A stretch of 64,000 nucleotides of DNA, from NCBI GenBank assembly GCA_009602735.1, contig WELA01002985.1, forward strand, positions 6,128 to 70,127, written 5' to 3'. Positions within the stretch are counted from its first letter, which is position 1. Each line of letters begins with the position of its first letter. The notes under the pieces are model-generated. The model was not told the origin of the DNA. It searched no databases and saw nothing but the letters and a program-made list of their open reading frames with translations. Source of the stretch: Mesotaenium endlicherianum. Lineage: Eukaryota > Streptophyta > Zygnematophyceae > Zygnematales > Mesotaeniaceae. Positions 12,501 through 24,498 of the stretch are shown piece after piece. A program made the position numbers and the translations under genes.

Positions 12501-13236
12501 TGACCTGTTGCCTCAAATTCAGTTTGCGGTCAACAGTGCAGTGCACACGTCAACGGGCAAGACTCCTTTTGAACTCAGCCTGGGTAGAGTCCCTAAGTCT
12601 CCTTTAGATGTACTGGGAGAGTCTTTAACTGACCCTGAAGGGATTGACAACCCTGTCGCCCTCCAGTTAACTGAGGAGTTTGCTAACACCCTGTCAGAAG
12701 TGCAACAAAACCTGCACAAAGCCCAAGAAAACCAACAAAAATACGCTAATCAACACCGTCGGGAGCTGATATTTTCCAAGGGCGATTTAGTCAAACTGCA
12801 TTCTCAGCACCTGTACCTCCCTGGTGTGGTCAAGAAAAAGCTTGGCCCTGTCTGGGTCGGTCCATATTTGGTAGTGCGTCGTGTGAGTCAGAATGCTTAC
12901 AAACTAAACATGTCAGCTGAATACAAGGGTCACCCGGTCTTTAATGTCTCCTTCCTGGAACCATATATCAAAGGTGATACACTGTTCACAGGTCGGTTAC
13001 CTGTCCAACCGGGACCGGTCCCCGCTGTCCGGGACGGCGATCCTGAGGATTATGAGGTCGATGAGATTTTAGACGCTCGCTCGGTACGTCGATCGTCTAA
13101 ATATGTCATGAAGTACCTCATCCGATGGAAGGGTTACGATGCCTCTGGGGACACGTGGGAATTCAAAGACCAGCTGACCAATGCCAAAGGGGCGTTGAAA
13201 CGGTTCCACCTTCGGGCGGCTGGGGCACCGCCCTAA
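9521..13236 (+). pseudogene. pol region of Ty3 element 1: protease, RT, RNase H, integrase, chromodomain
   Basis: Domains in order: an aspartic protease motif (D-G-G-A-S) near 9745; RT about 10400-11000 with the characteristic P-F-G-L-T-N-A-P and F-L-D-D-I-L-I motifs; RNase H about 11260-11660; integrase from about 11860 with an H2C2 zinc-binding head and a catalytic core; and a C-terminal chromodomain about 13040-13210 (Y-E-V-D-E-I-L-D, then L-I-R-W-K-G-Y). Chromodomains in this family target integration to heterochromatin. The region is readable almost throughout but not as one continuous frame. Confidence 0.92.
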
Positions 13237-13300
13237 CTGTCCCTTCAGTAGACATGGGAAGGTGACAGGAGGTCCTGTCTCCATATAAGTTGGAGGGGGA

Positions 13301-13804
13301 TGTGACAGTTAGTGACAGTTGTGACAGGCAGCCCACCTTTAAAATTAAGTTGGAGGGAGTGGTATTCTCTGATGACCATATTACAGAATGGCGGTGGATT
13401 TGGTTAACCGAGGTCCTACCAATGGGGTTAATTCTCGGGTAGGCGGTGCCATCGCACTGGCCGTTGAATAGTAAACTCATTCCATGTACATACGCTAGGC
13501 ATTGCTCTCGAGTTCGGCATTCGGAAGCGAGGCCAACTCTCTTGTACAGCTTACTGAGAGAGATCTGAATCCAAGGCGAGAAGCCATTGATATGCACTGT
13601 CTTCTAACCTTGCTTATGTATGAGTTTACTATCTTGCGTTATTGATGCTAGTTTACTCGCATTTGACTTACGAGTATTATTCACTGCTAGTGTGTTGTCC
13701 TTTGCCGTTTAACCAATTAACGGAAAAATACCATAAAGATTACTCGCTGATATAAAGATCTTTATTAATTGTTAATTGACTATTTGGTAAGTCGATTCAT
13801 TTCA
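13301..13804 (+). repeat. 3' LTR of Ty3 element 1
   Basis: It begins TGTGACAG after the purine tract AAGTTGGAGGGGGA and ends CGATTCATTTCA. Length 504 bp. It is 6-8% different from the matching part of the 5' LTR. Confidence 0.88.
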
Positions 13805-14130
13805 TGCAATCTCTTTTGCAAGGCAAGTATCTGCTTAGCATATAGCTCAACAGTCAAGCTTGCCTTCTCTTGCACTAATACAGTCTCTTCTCTACCTCTA
13901 GCAATCTCTGCTTTTGCTCTTCTATGTCGCGCTTGCAATCTCCTATCAGGTTCAAGCGTTGACAACAGCAACCTGAGATTTCTCCGTCTTTGAGTGATAA
14001 AAGAGGTCAGGGGCCAGCCCTTGCAACACGACAAGGACAAAGGAAGGATGAAAGAGGGCACAGATAGGAAACTAGAAATGGGGACTTGGGTATTTATTTC
14101 GTCTCCCCTTGTCTTCTGGTCAAAGGGCAA
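13780..14130 (-). CDS. Unrecognised frame with coiled-coil character
   Basis: This 116-codon frame encodes a hydrophobic start, then a charged helical stretch (R-R-R-N-L-R-L-L-L, then A-K-A-E-I-A-R-G-R-E-E, then A-L-Q-K-R-L-H-E-M) that looks like a coiled coil. Its last 8 codons run into the 3' LTR of element 1. It could be an exon of a host gene cut by that insertion, part of another relic, or chance. I do not recognise a family. Confidence 0.2.
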   Translation of the reverse strand: MPFDQKTRGDEINTQVPISSFLSVPSFILPLSLSCCKGWPLTSFITQRRRNLRLLLSTLEPDRRLQARHRRAKAEIARGREETVLVQEKASLTVELYAKQILALQKRLHEMNRLTK

Positions 14131-14532
14131 ACAAGCTCATTGACCAGGTACCCCACCAATGTGATGCATTTTTCTCAGCATTGAGATTATTTTTTCACAA
14201 AGCCTATTCTCTTTTGAGGCCGTAGCACAAGCACGATGTCTGGAGCCTGAGGGTACTCATGATGACAAATTTGTCCGAGACTCTAAGGCACTGTTCCTCT
14301 GTCCTGTACTTCTAACTTGAACTTGTGGCAAATTCAAGAATTTATAGCGAAATGGCTTACTGAATAGTGGGTGTGTGAATGTAATTAAGACAATTAGCAA
14401 CAAATGAGCAGGCAATGTTTGAACCGCTTCTTCTTGAGTGCATCATACAAAATCACTAGTCATGCATGTATAATCGGACACTTCAATAGTGACTGACATT
14501 TAAGGATTTCATGAAGGTGTACTAACATCTTG
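14131..14532. other. Non-coding spacer between two Ty3 elements
   Basis: No gene recognised. The last five bases, TCTTG (14528-14532), are the left target-site duplication of element 2. Confidence 0.6.
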
Positions 14533-15269
14533 TGTAAGGTTATAGGTTTATAAAGTGTATTTTTGAGTTTAATGAAAGTATGTTTTGATTGTATAGTAGT
14601 GCGGATTGTATTTTTGTCATTATTTTGATATAAAGTTCATCAAATTTGGTTAAGTATTGAGAGAATTATGGATTTCCGAAGTTTAATTAGTTCTGAGGTC
14701 GGTTGACGACTGTTCTTAATTTGCGGTGAGCGTGACCGTCGGATTGACTGACAGCGTCAAGCGATCTGGCCCGTTAGAGTGAACTCGAACCTTCACGTAA
14801 GTTCGGCTGACGCGAAGTTCCGGCTAGGTCGATTTACCTAGAAGTTTCGGTTTAGCCTAGCGAGTCTAAGATAGAACATTCTAGTAATGTCAATCCATGT
14901 ATGTGGACGTCAATTCGGCCCGACACGTCAGATGAGACTGATCTGGCTTACTCACGAATATTCTGGAAGGGACGATTTGACGAACACTTGGGAAAATCCG
15001 TAGCTAGAGAGGAGCACTTAGGCAAGAAATTATAAATAGGCATAACTTCTTTGTTTCTTTTCAGTTTTCACTTTTGTAAATTTCTACGAGTTTGTAATGA
15101 CAAGGCCTTCTATCCCACATCATTTTTGAGCAGTTTCTTGCTACTCAAAATGTTGAGTAATTTTCCTAAGCTTTCTTAGTGGAACGTCGCTGCACTCTTT
15201 AGTATGATTGCAACTGATTTTTTTCCTTCTGAGTTACTACGCTTCCACTAGGGCACTCTGCCCCTTTCA
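14533..15269 (+). repeat. 5' LTR of Ty3 element 2
   Basis: It runs from TGTAAGGTTATAGG to GCCCCTTTCA. TATAAATAGG at 15031 is a good TATA box, with the CACTTTTGTAAATTT block after it probably transcribed. Confidence 0.93.
15031..15038 (+). promoter_or_regulatory. TATA box in the 5' LTR of element 2
   Basis: TATAAATA, conserved at the same place in the 3' LTR (20501-20508). It is the expected Pol II promoter position for element transcription. Confidence 0.6.
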
Positions 15270-15306
15270 TCTAGTATCAAAGCAGGGCTAGTTTGCATAT
15301 CATATT

Positions 15307-16330
15307 ATGGAGTCGCAGCCGGCAGCTGGAGGAGGCGAACATGTCGAGCATGTTGAGCGCGTGGGGCAGCAGGCAGCACCAACAATGACCAGAGAGCAAC
15401 AAGAGATGCAGACGATGCTAAGGCAGATGGCGAATGCAATTGGAGGAGAAATCTACGACCAATTTCAACAAAATATGCGCCAGGAGGTGGAAAGAATGGT
15501 GCGAGCTGTGGTTAGAAACGCCGCTTTGACGAGTTCGGCACCTGCACCTGTTGTACCACCAATCCATGTTCAACCAGTGGTGCAACCAGTTACTCCACCC
15601 GCATCGAAAGTGCGTGCGCATAAGCCTGAAGTGTATACTGGAGAGCGTGGATCGCCGCCTGTTCATCAATGGATTTTTGGAGTGAAGAAGTTATGGAGTA
15701 TTGTGCGCTCACGCCCGACAAGCAAGTCGCCTTCGTGATTACTTTACTGAAGAAGAGTGCTGGAGCTTGGTATGAACGCAAAGAGCAGCTGTTTGGAGTT
15801 CCTGCTACTGTTGATCAGCTATTTAAAGGCTTGAAGAGGCAATTTTAACCTATTACACCCGAGGCTACAGCTCGAGATCTATTGGTGCAGCTTCATCAAC
15901 GAGCAAGCGTTCAGGAGTAAGTATCGCGCTTCAACGAGCTGGTGCTTCAGTGTCCATCCATGCACGAGTCGAGATGATGGACAAGTTTAAGAGGGGACTC
16001 AAGCCAACTGTGGCCAAGGAAGTGGCGCTCAAGGACCCTACCAGTCTTGGAGAAATGATGGCATTGGCAACAAGGGTCGACGCTGTGGAGTATAGTCAGA
16101 GGCAGTGGGGCAGCCAAAACTTTGGAGGATATTGACACTTTGGATCTCAAGCGCCAAGCACGAGTGTTCAAGGTTCAGTACCCATGGAGTTGGGACTTGT
16201 GCAGTACCAGCGCAGGCAGCATAATTTCAAGCCGAGAGGACCCTGCTATAATTGTGGCAAGCTTGGGCACCTGGCTCGAGACTGTCGTATGAAGGCGAAG
16301 CAACCTCAACAGCAGGAAAAAGAACGACGC
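15307..16330 (+). pseudogene. gag region of Ty3 element 2
   Basis: It begins with a Gln/Val-rich N-terminal part, then a capsid-like domain (V-Y-T-G-E-R-G, later F-K-R-G-L-K-P and E-V-A-L-K-D), and ends with a CCHC zinc knuckle near 16243-16285 (C-Y-N-C-x4-G-H-L-x4-C). It is broken as a coding region. The start is taken from the first Met after the primer-binding site. Confidence 0.85.
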
Positions 16331-16419
16331 CAGTAAGTCGTTCTGGGGTGTCTACTGGCGTGAAGACGAGAACTCACAAGGAGGTTTTCCCCAGGAGCCT
16401 GCCAAGAAGCAAAGGACAA

Positions 16420-19400
16420 GACGTTGACAAGCCTATCATCGTGGAAGGAATAATCGACGGCAACAAGGCGAAGTGTATGGTCGACAGTGGCGCAAGTGCA
16501 AACTTTGTGCACAAGAAGCTGGTGAAAGAGTGGCAAATCCCTGTGCATAAGCATTATGAGGCAATTTTGGCGAATGGGCAGAGACTCAAGTGTGGTGCAC
16601 CTACGGAAGCTATTCATGTGGAAGTAGCGGGGCACCGGAGGAAGGAAGTTATGGAGCAGGCAGAGTTAGGTCACCATGACGTGATATTGACCGACCATGG
16701 CTGAGGAAAGCCAACCCCCAAGTGCACTGGAGCACAGGACAAGTGAAAGTCCAAGGGCGTGATGGTCGAATGGAGACAGCAAAACAGGTGGAGGTAGATA
16801 CGACCACAAGTAATTGTCTTCTTTCGAGCCTGCAAGTTAAGAAGCTATGCAGGGCAAATCAGGTGAAGAAGGTGTACCTTGTTTTGGTGGCCCTCACCAG
16901 GTCATCAAATGAAGCAAGCATGAATCCTAACAGCATTGGCGAATGTTCATCGCCGGAGGAGCAAGTAGTGGTGTCTGATCCCCTTGCTCAGAAGGAGCAG
17001 AGCCCAACCGCTCAAGAGAAGAAGCCTGCTGAGATGCCTGCCCAAAATAAGGCGCTGTTGGAGGATTTCAAGTGCGTATTTTCTGAGGAGCTACCTGCAA
17101 GACAACCTCCACAAAGAGCTATGGAGCACAGTATCGAGTTGGAACCAGGGAGCAAGCCACCAGTGAGACCCGCCTATCGACAATCGTTTGCGGAGTTGGA
17201 TGAGTTGAAGAAGCAGCTGACAGAGTTATTGGAGAAGGGATTCATCCGACCCAGCGAGTCTCCATTTGCAGCGTCAGTCTTATTTGTAAAGAAGAAGGAT
17301 GGGACTATGAGGATGTGTGTCGACTACCGAGCGCTGAACAAGATCACCATCAAGAACAGGTACCCGCTTCCACGAGTGGACGAGTTAATTGACAGGCTTG
17401 TCGGGGCGAAGTATTTTTCGAAGATTGATTTGAGGAGTGGCTATCACCAGGTACAGATTGAGGAAGGAGACGTTCAAAAGACTGCTTTCAGGTTTTTGCC
17501 CTTTGGGCAGGGTGGCATAGGGCCGCGGGGGTGGGAGGAGCTTGCAATGCAAAGTTGCAAATTTTTTTGAGTTGGCTCGCTATGGCTTATTTGAGTTGAC
17601 AGTCATGCCTTTTGGTCTGACTAATGCACCTGCTACATTCACGGGACTCATGAATAGTATCTACAGACCCTACTTGGACCAGTTGGTGGTGGTATTTTTG
17701 GACAACATCCTGATCTATTCGAAGACCTTGGAAGAGCACGTGGAGCATCTGGGAAGGATTTGGAGGTCTTGAGAGATCAGAAGTTATATGGGAAGATGAG
17801 CAAGTGCGAATTCTGTCTCAAAGAAGTCGAGTTTCTTGGACATATAGTGGGAGCTGAAGGAGTCAAGATGCAGCAGAAGAAGGTGCAAGCAGTCAGAGAT
17901 TGGCCGAAACCTGCTGATATTCATCAACTCAAGAGCTTCCTCGGCATGGCGAGTTATTATTGACATTTCATTAAAGGATTTGCCAAGGTGTGTGCACCGC
18001 TCACGGACATGTTGAAGAAGCAGGAGAAGTGGCTATGGGGTGACAAGGAGCAGCAAGCCTTTGAGAAGATTAAGGAGCTCTTGACACAGGCACTTGTGCT
18101 GGCAATTGCAAGTCCAGAGCTTTCTTTCGCCATCATCACAGATGCATCAAATTCGCAGTCGGAGCCATTTTTCTCCAGGACCAGGGCAAAGGATTGCAGC
18201 CTGTGACATATGAGATCAGGAAATCGAGTCCTGCGGAGCAGAACTATGCAGCACACGAGCGGGAGATGTTGGTTATTATCCAGGCTTTGAGGATGTGGCG
18301 ATGTTATGTGGACGGCCGGAAGGTGTTCATAAAGACCGACCACAAGAACTCGGAGAAGTTTATGACGCAGCCAACATTGACACCAAGACAGGCAAGGTGG
18401 ATGGAGCTTCTGCAAACGTTTGACCCCAAGATTGAGTACTTACCTGGGAAGATCAACCCTGCAGAAGCTTTATCCAGGAGGTGCAACCTTGCAGCTATCT
18501 CAGTCATCAAGGAGAGTATGGACTTCAAGGAGAAGCTTAAGAGAGGTTATGAGGACGATCCAGAGTATGCTGATGGTGGAGCAGCTGAGTTCAACTCGAG
18601 TATGCAGAAGAAGGACGACATATGGTATTATGGTGATTCCAGAAGAGTGGTGGTACCTGACATCAAGGAGCTATGAGACTTACTACTTGCGGAGCATCAT
18701 GATTGCTTATATGCTGGACACTTTGGAAGCGAGAAGACGGCAAGCGTGCTGAAGCGGGAGTACTATTGGAGAAATATGGACAAGGACATCGAGGAGTGGA
18801 TCAGGAGTTGCGATGCGTGCCAGAGAAACAAGACACCAAATCAAAAGAAGGAAGGTATATTGCAGCCCCTGCCTATTCCAGAGTATCCTTGGGAGCAGAT
18901 TGCTATGGACTTCATCATATCCTTACCAGTGAGTGGTCAAGGACACGATGCAGTATGGGTTATGTCTGATAGACTCAGCAAGATGGCTCACTTAATTCTC
19001 ATGAAGGAGACTTGTACGGCAGCAGATGTGGCACGGCTATTCTTTGATCATATTTTCAGGCTACATGGGTTGCCGAAGGTGATTGTTTCAGATCGGGATC
19101 CGCGGTTTACTAGCAATTTTTGGCGGTCATTGTTTACTTTGATGGGGACCAAGCTGAGTATGAGCACTTCCTATCACCATCAAACAGACGGGTAGAGTGA
19201 GAGGCTCAACAGAACTCTGCAAGAGGTGCTCAGGAGTTTCAATATGGAGGACCCTTCAGAGTGGGACAATAAGCTGCCAGGGCTGGAGTTTGCCTACAAC
19301 AACAGCATGCAGGGATGCAGTCACCATTCGCTATGGTTTATGAGAAAGAAGTATATCATCCTGGGAACATCTTGTTGGAGAAGGCCAAGGAGACTCAGGT

Positions 19401-19990
19401 TCCTACTACAAAAGCGTTTATGGAGCAGAATCAGCAGATGGCCAAGACTTGGGATATGGCAAAGACTTGTATTCGGAAGGCAAAGGAGGAATAGGTCAAG
19501 TATACCAACAAGCACAGGAGGGAAGTGCCATACCATGTGGGTGACAAAGTACTCTTGTCAACAGAAAATCTACCTTTCACAGGCAAGAGGAAACTGCGGG
19601 CACGGTTTACAGGTCCCTTTCTGGTGCTCAAGCAGGTTAATCCAGTGACCTACAAGTTGGAACTTCCTTCAAGCTGGCGTATCCATGATGTGTTCCATGT
19701 CAGTTGTTTGCGGCCATAGGTTGACCCAAATGAAGGACAATCAGGACAATTACCTACACCGCCACCACCGGTCGAGATTGATGATGTATTGGAGTATGAA
19801 GTGGAGGCGATTGTCGATGATCGACGATTCAAGCGAGGTCAACGACTTGTTCAAGAGTATCTGGTCAAGTGGAAGGGCTACCATGCGGACGACAATACTT
19901 GGGAGCCAGAATCCAACTTGACTCATAGTAAGAGTAAGTTGAGGCGTTATTTGCAGAACGCGTCGAGGACGTCGCATTTTGAGGAGGGGG
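16420..19990 (+). pseudogene. pol region of Ty3 element 2: protease to chromodomain
   Basis: Protease motif D-S-G-A-S near 16480; RT about 17190-17960 ([16 protein letters not shown], then P-F-G-L-T-N-A-P); RNase H about 18130-18500; integrase about 18690-19500 with an H2C2 head (C-D-A-C-Q-R-N-K) and catalytic core; chromodomain about 19780-19980 ([15 protein letters not shown]). All Ty3/gypsy pol domains are recognisable but it is an inactive fossil. Confidence 0.92.
17493..17573. repeat. Organelle-spacer-like palindromic block inserted in element 2
   Basis: About 80 bp here have no counterpart in other Ty3 RT genes. They include GCCCTTTGGGC (an 11-bp palindrome) and GGCATAGGGCCG, both of which recur many times in the GC-rich spacers at 33379-39430 and 55796-58003 (for example near 34973, 38651 and 39281). 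The right part contains TTGCAATGCAAAGTTGCAA, itself an inverted repeat. Confidence 0.7.
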
Positions 19991-19994
19991 ATGA

Positions 19995-20737
19995 TGTAAG
20001 GTCATAGGTTTATAAAGTGCGTTTTTGAGTTTCATGAAAGTATGTTTTGATTTTATAGCAGTGTAGACTGCATTTTTGTCATCATTTTAATATAAAGTTC
20101 ATCGAATTTGGTTAAGTATTGAGAGAGTTATAAATTTTCAAAGTTTTATTAGTTTTAAGGTCAATTGACGACTGTCCTTAATTCGCGGTGAGCGCGACCG
20201 TCGGATTGACCGACAGCGTCGAGCGACATGGCCCGTTAGAGTGAACTCGAACCTTCACGTAAGTTCGGCTGACGCGGAGTGCCGACTAGGTCGATTTACC
20301 TAGAAGTTTCGGTTAAGCCTAGCGCGTCTAAGATAGAACATTCTAGTAATGTCGATGCATGTATGTGTACGTCAATTCGGCCCGACACGTCAGATGAGAC
20401 TGATCTGGCCTACTCACGAATATTCTGGAAGGGACGATTTGACGAACACTTTAGGAGATTTTGTAGCTTCCTTCTAGAGAGGAGCACTTCCGCAGAACAC
20501 TATAAATAGGCATAATTTCTTTGTTTCTTATCAGTTTTCACTTTTGTAAATTTTTACGAGTTTGTAATGACAAGGTCTTCCATCTCACATCAATTGTGTG
20601 CAGTTTCTTGCTATTCAAATTGTTGAGTAATTTTCCTAAGCTTTCTTAGTGGAACGCCGCTGCACTCTTTAGTATGAGTGCAACTAGTTCCTTTCCTCGT
20701 GAGTTACTACGCTTCCACTAGGGCACTCTGCCCTTCA
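19995..20737 (+). repeat. 3' LTR of Ty3 element 2
   Basis: It starts TGTAAGGTCATAGG after the purine tract GAGGAGGGGGATGA, ends TGCCCTTCA, and is followed by the target-site duplication TCTTG. Confidence 0.93.
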
Positions 20738-21340
20738 TCTTGCTTCTACCCAAAATGGGCTTGATTTGAAGATGACAATCACCAAGGAGCCATTTCTTAC
20801 TTGGTTCACAAAATTGCACGAGCATTCACATTGCCCAGGGTTAATGTAGGCTGGAATGGCCTTGCTGTAAAAATGATCAAGGTCATGGGAACGACTATGA
20901 TCATTTGTGAAGCTCAAACATTACCAGTGACACTGCAGTTGTCTGCTTGCAAGGTGTCGAGCATTTTCACTATTGTACACACGAAACATATCAGCTTCAA
21001 AGTTTGAATGAACCCCTTCGTGGGGTTTGAGGTTTCTAAATGACTACTCATGGTTTACAACTTGATTGCCATAGGACTTATTAGAAGTAAAGGCAATTGA
21101 ATGTTATAGGTGGTAAAAGGATTGCAGAGTAAGATGTTCAAAGTAATGTGATGTGCCAAGTACAATTTGTAAATTGTGTAGTTGTAGTTATTGATCCATG
21201 AACACTAACAATATAGGTCGTCTGATTGCGACGCGTTTTTGCACAAATTTCAATCGTCCTCAAAAACTAAAACATTCTGGGTGACAACTGTTATAGATTT
21301 AAAATTGCAAACAACATCCTTTGCACGGGACATTAAGTGA
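20738..21340. other. AT-rich non-coding, nothing recognised
   Basis: Short frames only. No mobile-element or RNA signature was seen beyond the element-2 target-site duplication at its left end. Confidence 0.5.
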
Positions 21341-22420
21341 AAATTATTACAATTTGTATTCAAGTTGCGTGATTTCGAAAAAAAAGAAGGTGATAATAGA
21401 AAGAACAATATGAATAGCAATATGCTACAATGCGCGTAATCCCTTCATGTCTAATCCTCTCTAAGTCTAGCTATTATTTGCTATTATATGCTATTTGCTA
21501 ATATATGATGGCGTTTAACATCTGCTTGACTATGTTACACCTCTGTTCAATATTCTACAAAGAAAATGCTGGAGTAGCAACTGCGCCAGCTGTTGTACAA
21601 TTGTACAAGGATGTGATTTTTTGCAAAAGCTAATATGATGCCATTGCCTTGTTGGAGTTAATCGCCGGATCTTCTCTGCAGGCTATTTCCAATTGACAAC
21701 GAAGTACCAAACAATAGAAAATACGATTATTCGCACGGCTGTTACTGGTGGCTGTTAAAAGTATTGAGGCTCGTGCCTAAATCCCTTGCAACTCCAAGTG
21801 TGGGGGTTATCGGGGTGCATGAGTGGGTAAGTATAGCAGTTTGACGATTTGTGTTCAGATTGCCCGATTTTGAAGGAAAGAAGGTGATTATAGAAAAAAT
21901 AGTAGAGGTAGTACTAAAGTACAATTGCGCGTCATTTGTTCTTGTCTAATCTTTACATGTTGCCTGACTTAGTTAAGACAACTATATCTAATTTCCTAAA
22001 AGACGTTCGATTAGCAAATGCACCCATCGTTGTGCAATCGTACGAGGATGAGACTTCTACAATAAAAACTGGTGCTCTTGCTGTGTTGCGGTTAGCCGTC
22101 AGATATTCACCGCAGGTTACTGCCAATAGACGTTAACTCACCAAACAACAACCAAACAACACTATCGTGCATGGCTGTGACTAGTGCTGGCACAAACTTC
22201 GGCACCTCCCAGTAGAGGGGGGTTAGAGGGGTGGATGGGTGGGTACTGTAGCAGCTACTCTCTGCTGCAATAAAGGTTGTTTTGCGAAAAGAGGCCTTTA
22301 CGAAGATTATGTTTGTCGATCAAACACGGCACGTGTGAAATCAACCAATTTGACCACTTGTCAAACCTCGGTTTGCGACATAAATCTTCAACTTACGTCC
22401 TGCTGCAATGAATGCTGCAT
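21340..22420 (+). repeat. Two tandem units of dispersed repeat R
   Basis: Unit 1 (about 21340-21830) and unit 2 (about 21835-22420) share, in order: a start like CAATTTGTGTTCAAATTGC, then GGTGATTATAGAAA, GTACAATTGCGCGTCAT, a GTTGTRCAATYGTAC motif, CAATTGACAA-like and GGGGTGNATGNGTGGGTA, with a period near 490 bp. Unit 2 continues into a block (GCTGCAATAAAGG ... GTTTGTCGAT ... CACGTGTGAAATC) matching 48617-48785 and, reversed, 27116-27285. It may be a terminal or solo remnant of the tyrosine-recombinase element family. Confidence 0.6.
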
Positions 22421-24400
22421 GGCAGGAGGAAGCTTTAGAAGGTTTAGGTGTGTCGAGCAAGAACGACAAACGCATTTGAAAATTGACCATTTTCACACTT
22501 GTCAGACTTCGATTTGCAACAAATCAAAGTTGAAAACTTATAAATCACATTGTCGTTCAAATTTGGGCTTTTGAAAATGGACATTCCTTTCTGCCTTTCC
22601 TTTAGCCGCTTGCCATCTAATTTTGCGTTCACTGTTGTTATTTCCTCCATCTCTTTTGCCTCCACACCCATTTATGAGAATTAAATACCACATTTTATCT
22701 TTTTTTCAACCTGCAAGTTTGCAGTCATTAGTATTCCTGGGCACTTCCCCTCCATTTCCCGAGCAATTGTCCATGATTGTGTGAAGTTTACAATACGTTT
22801 CAGATTGCGTTGGTAGATGTGTATCACGGTCATTCAATTTTTTTCTTTGTTTTTTTGGTGAAAGTTTTTAAATACCGACAACTTCCTCCCCCCAGGCACA
22901 CGACTTCTTGTTCCATGTTGAAAATTGATTTTGTGTCAATTTTGTGTTATAAACATGTCCTGTACATGGACACTAGCACCTACAATAATAAGTCATGAAC
23001 CATTTGTCTACTATTTAACATAACCTTACATCCAATCATGAAATGATATAGTTGTCCAAAACAAATTAGAAAACTTATGCTTAAGTGTAAGGGACTTTTG
23101 ACTTGCAATATGGTACACTTTGTCTAAGACTTTGTACGACAGATTCGCCTGGAGCATGTATGGGCCAATTTAGAATGGCCAAGCGCATAAATTGGACACA
23201 GTCGTCCTCGCAATCACGTTTTTTGCAATCAAACTTTCAAAAGTGCAATTTAGCTTCACAATCTGCAGCTAAACCTCACGAACTGCAGTTGCAACAGCCA
23301 TATTAAAAATGCGAGTAGATTCCACCGTTGTGGCAAGTGTCAAATTGCTCGGGACATACCCTTGTCATTCTAAAAACCTTAATCCTCGGCGGTCAGTCAC
23401 TCGCCAAAAATAGTTAAAGTCAAACCTGTCAGTGGTAAAGATACAAAAGATCGTATTGGACACTGGGGTTTGCTTTGACAATACGTTCCCTCACATATTC
23501 TTTGGATATTCGAATCTCGATCCATAATTGTCATTATTTTGACCTCATTTTTGGTCATTTTGCATCTCCTACCACTTCACGAGAATGTAATTGACCTATC
23601 CTTTTTCCACTTGAGAAATTGTTTGTAGTTGAACTCCAAAGTACGCGCTGTCTGAAAAGTGGAAACTACTACTATAACATCCGTAAACTGGAGTTGTTCC
23701 ATGATGTACTTGCAAGTACAACTCCACACACAAAAGTATAGTCCATTTTTTTGCCTATCGTAAATCAACCTAAGTGCTGAAGCGATTGAACCTTATTACA
23801 ACTGACTGTGACAAATCAATTATGATAGTCAGAAGTTAAGAGGCTCTAGCTCTTTAAGCTTTTTGACGTTGTTTCCAGCATATTTTTGCCACTTCAGGAA
23901 ACTTCCAACAATTGCAATGGTATTTCCACGTCTGTAGTCAAATATAGTCCACATCCATCCAAATGTATGGCAAAGATGGGCTTGACGATAAATAAACTCC
24001 GCAGGTATCTTCAGTATTCTTCAAATTTGATTATTATGTCTAGGTCCAGTCGCGCATCTCCTTTCGTGAATGTGTAGCTCCTTGCATACTATAAATTTTT
24101 TTGTGTCCCAGTGAGCTTGCATATGTATGAAGCAAGAAGAGTCGTGAAGGTTTGATTGCATATGGATAGGCGCGATTGGCTCAAGAAGCTACAACAGGTA
24201 TCATCCTTATAATTCCGGCACTTCTTTTTGTGTGTAGCTTTGATGTCCTTGTTGTATGACCATTGTAGCTTCGTAAAGAAGCATTACCACACCATTTCAA
24301 TGATGGGGGTGAAATTTTAAAACCAACTCAACAAATGTGCGTTCTTTGCTTCATCATGTTCCTAAATCATCTCCTCTGTGTAGTGAGATCTCGTAAACAT
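22421..24400. other. AT-rich non-coding, nothing recognised
   Basis: No gene, RNA or clear repeat beyond a weak continuation of repeat R to about 22560 (a second TTTGCAAC / CACACTTGTCAGACTTCG block). Confidence 0.5.
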
Positions 24401-24411
24401 TCTACAAGCAA

Positions 24412-24498
24412 GATGGCTACCAATGAACTCAATCAAATTGCTTCCACATGAAGGCCTGGTGTTGGTAGACGGATAGTAGCCAAGAGATAGAAATCTAG
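24412..24498 (+). pseudogene. Decayed copy of an exon-like segment (partner at 25605-25700)
   Basis: It matches 25605-25690 over about 80 bp at roughly 80%: both start ATGGCTA, include GATGAACT or AATGAACT then AAT, and TGCTTCCACNNGAAG. This copy is interrupted after about 12 codons, whereas the right one stays open for about 27. Family unknown. Confidence 0.3.

Larger units (their letters stand above)
7440..13804 (+). mobile_element. Ty3/gypsy element 1 (chromodomain type), broken
   Basis: The order LTR, gag, protease, RT, RNase H, integrase, chromodomain, LTR identifies a chromovirus-type Ty3/gypsy retrotransposon. The 5' LTR is followed at 7942 by TGGTATCGGAGCAG, a primer-binding site for initiator tRNA-Met, and a purine tract precedes the 3' LTR. 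The element is nearly full length with about four breaks in its coding capacity. Over the shared 410 bp the LTRs differ by about 6-8% by eye, so insertion is old rather than recent. I could not find a clean target-site duplication, and the 5' LTR's left end is diverged or rearranged. Confidence 0.92.
14533..20737 (+). mobile_element. Ty3/gypsy element 2 (chromodomain type), full length, broken
   Basis: Full-length 6.2-kb element: LTRs of 737 and 743 bp starting TGTAAGGT and ending TTCA, flanked by a perfect 5-bp target-site duplication TCTTG (14528-14532 and 20738-20742). A primer-binding-like TAGTATCAAAGCAG follows the 5' LTR at about 15272. Gag and pol domains are in Ty3 order with a chromodomain at the end. 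Coding capacity is broken at about eight or more places, and the first 250 bp of the two LTRs differ by more than 10% by eye, so this is clearly older than element 3. A roughly 80-bp foreign block resembling organelle spacer sequence sits in pol near 17.5 kb. Confidence 0.95.

Noticed and set aside
13780-14130. Host exon cut by element 1 with its continuation left of the 5' LTR
   Set aside because: Sequence left of about 7440 is an LTR-like relic and shows no continuation of the frame, so disruption of a host gene is not supported.
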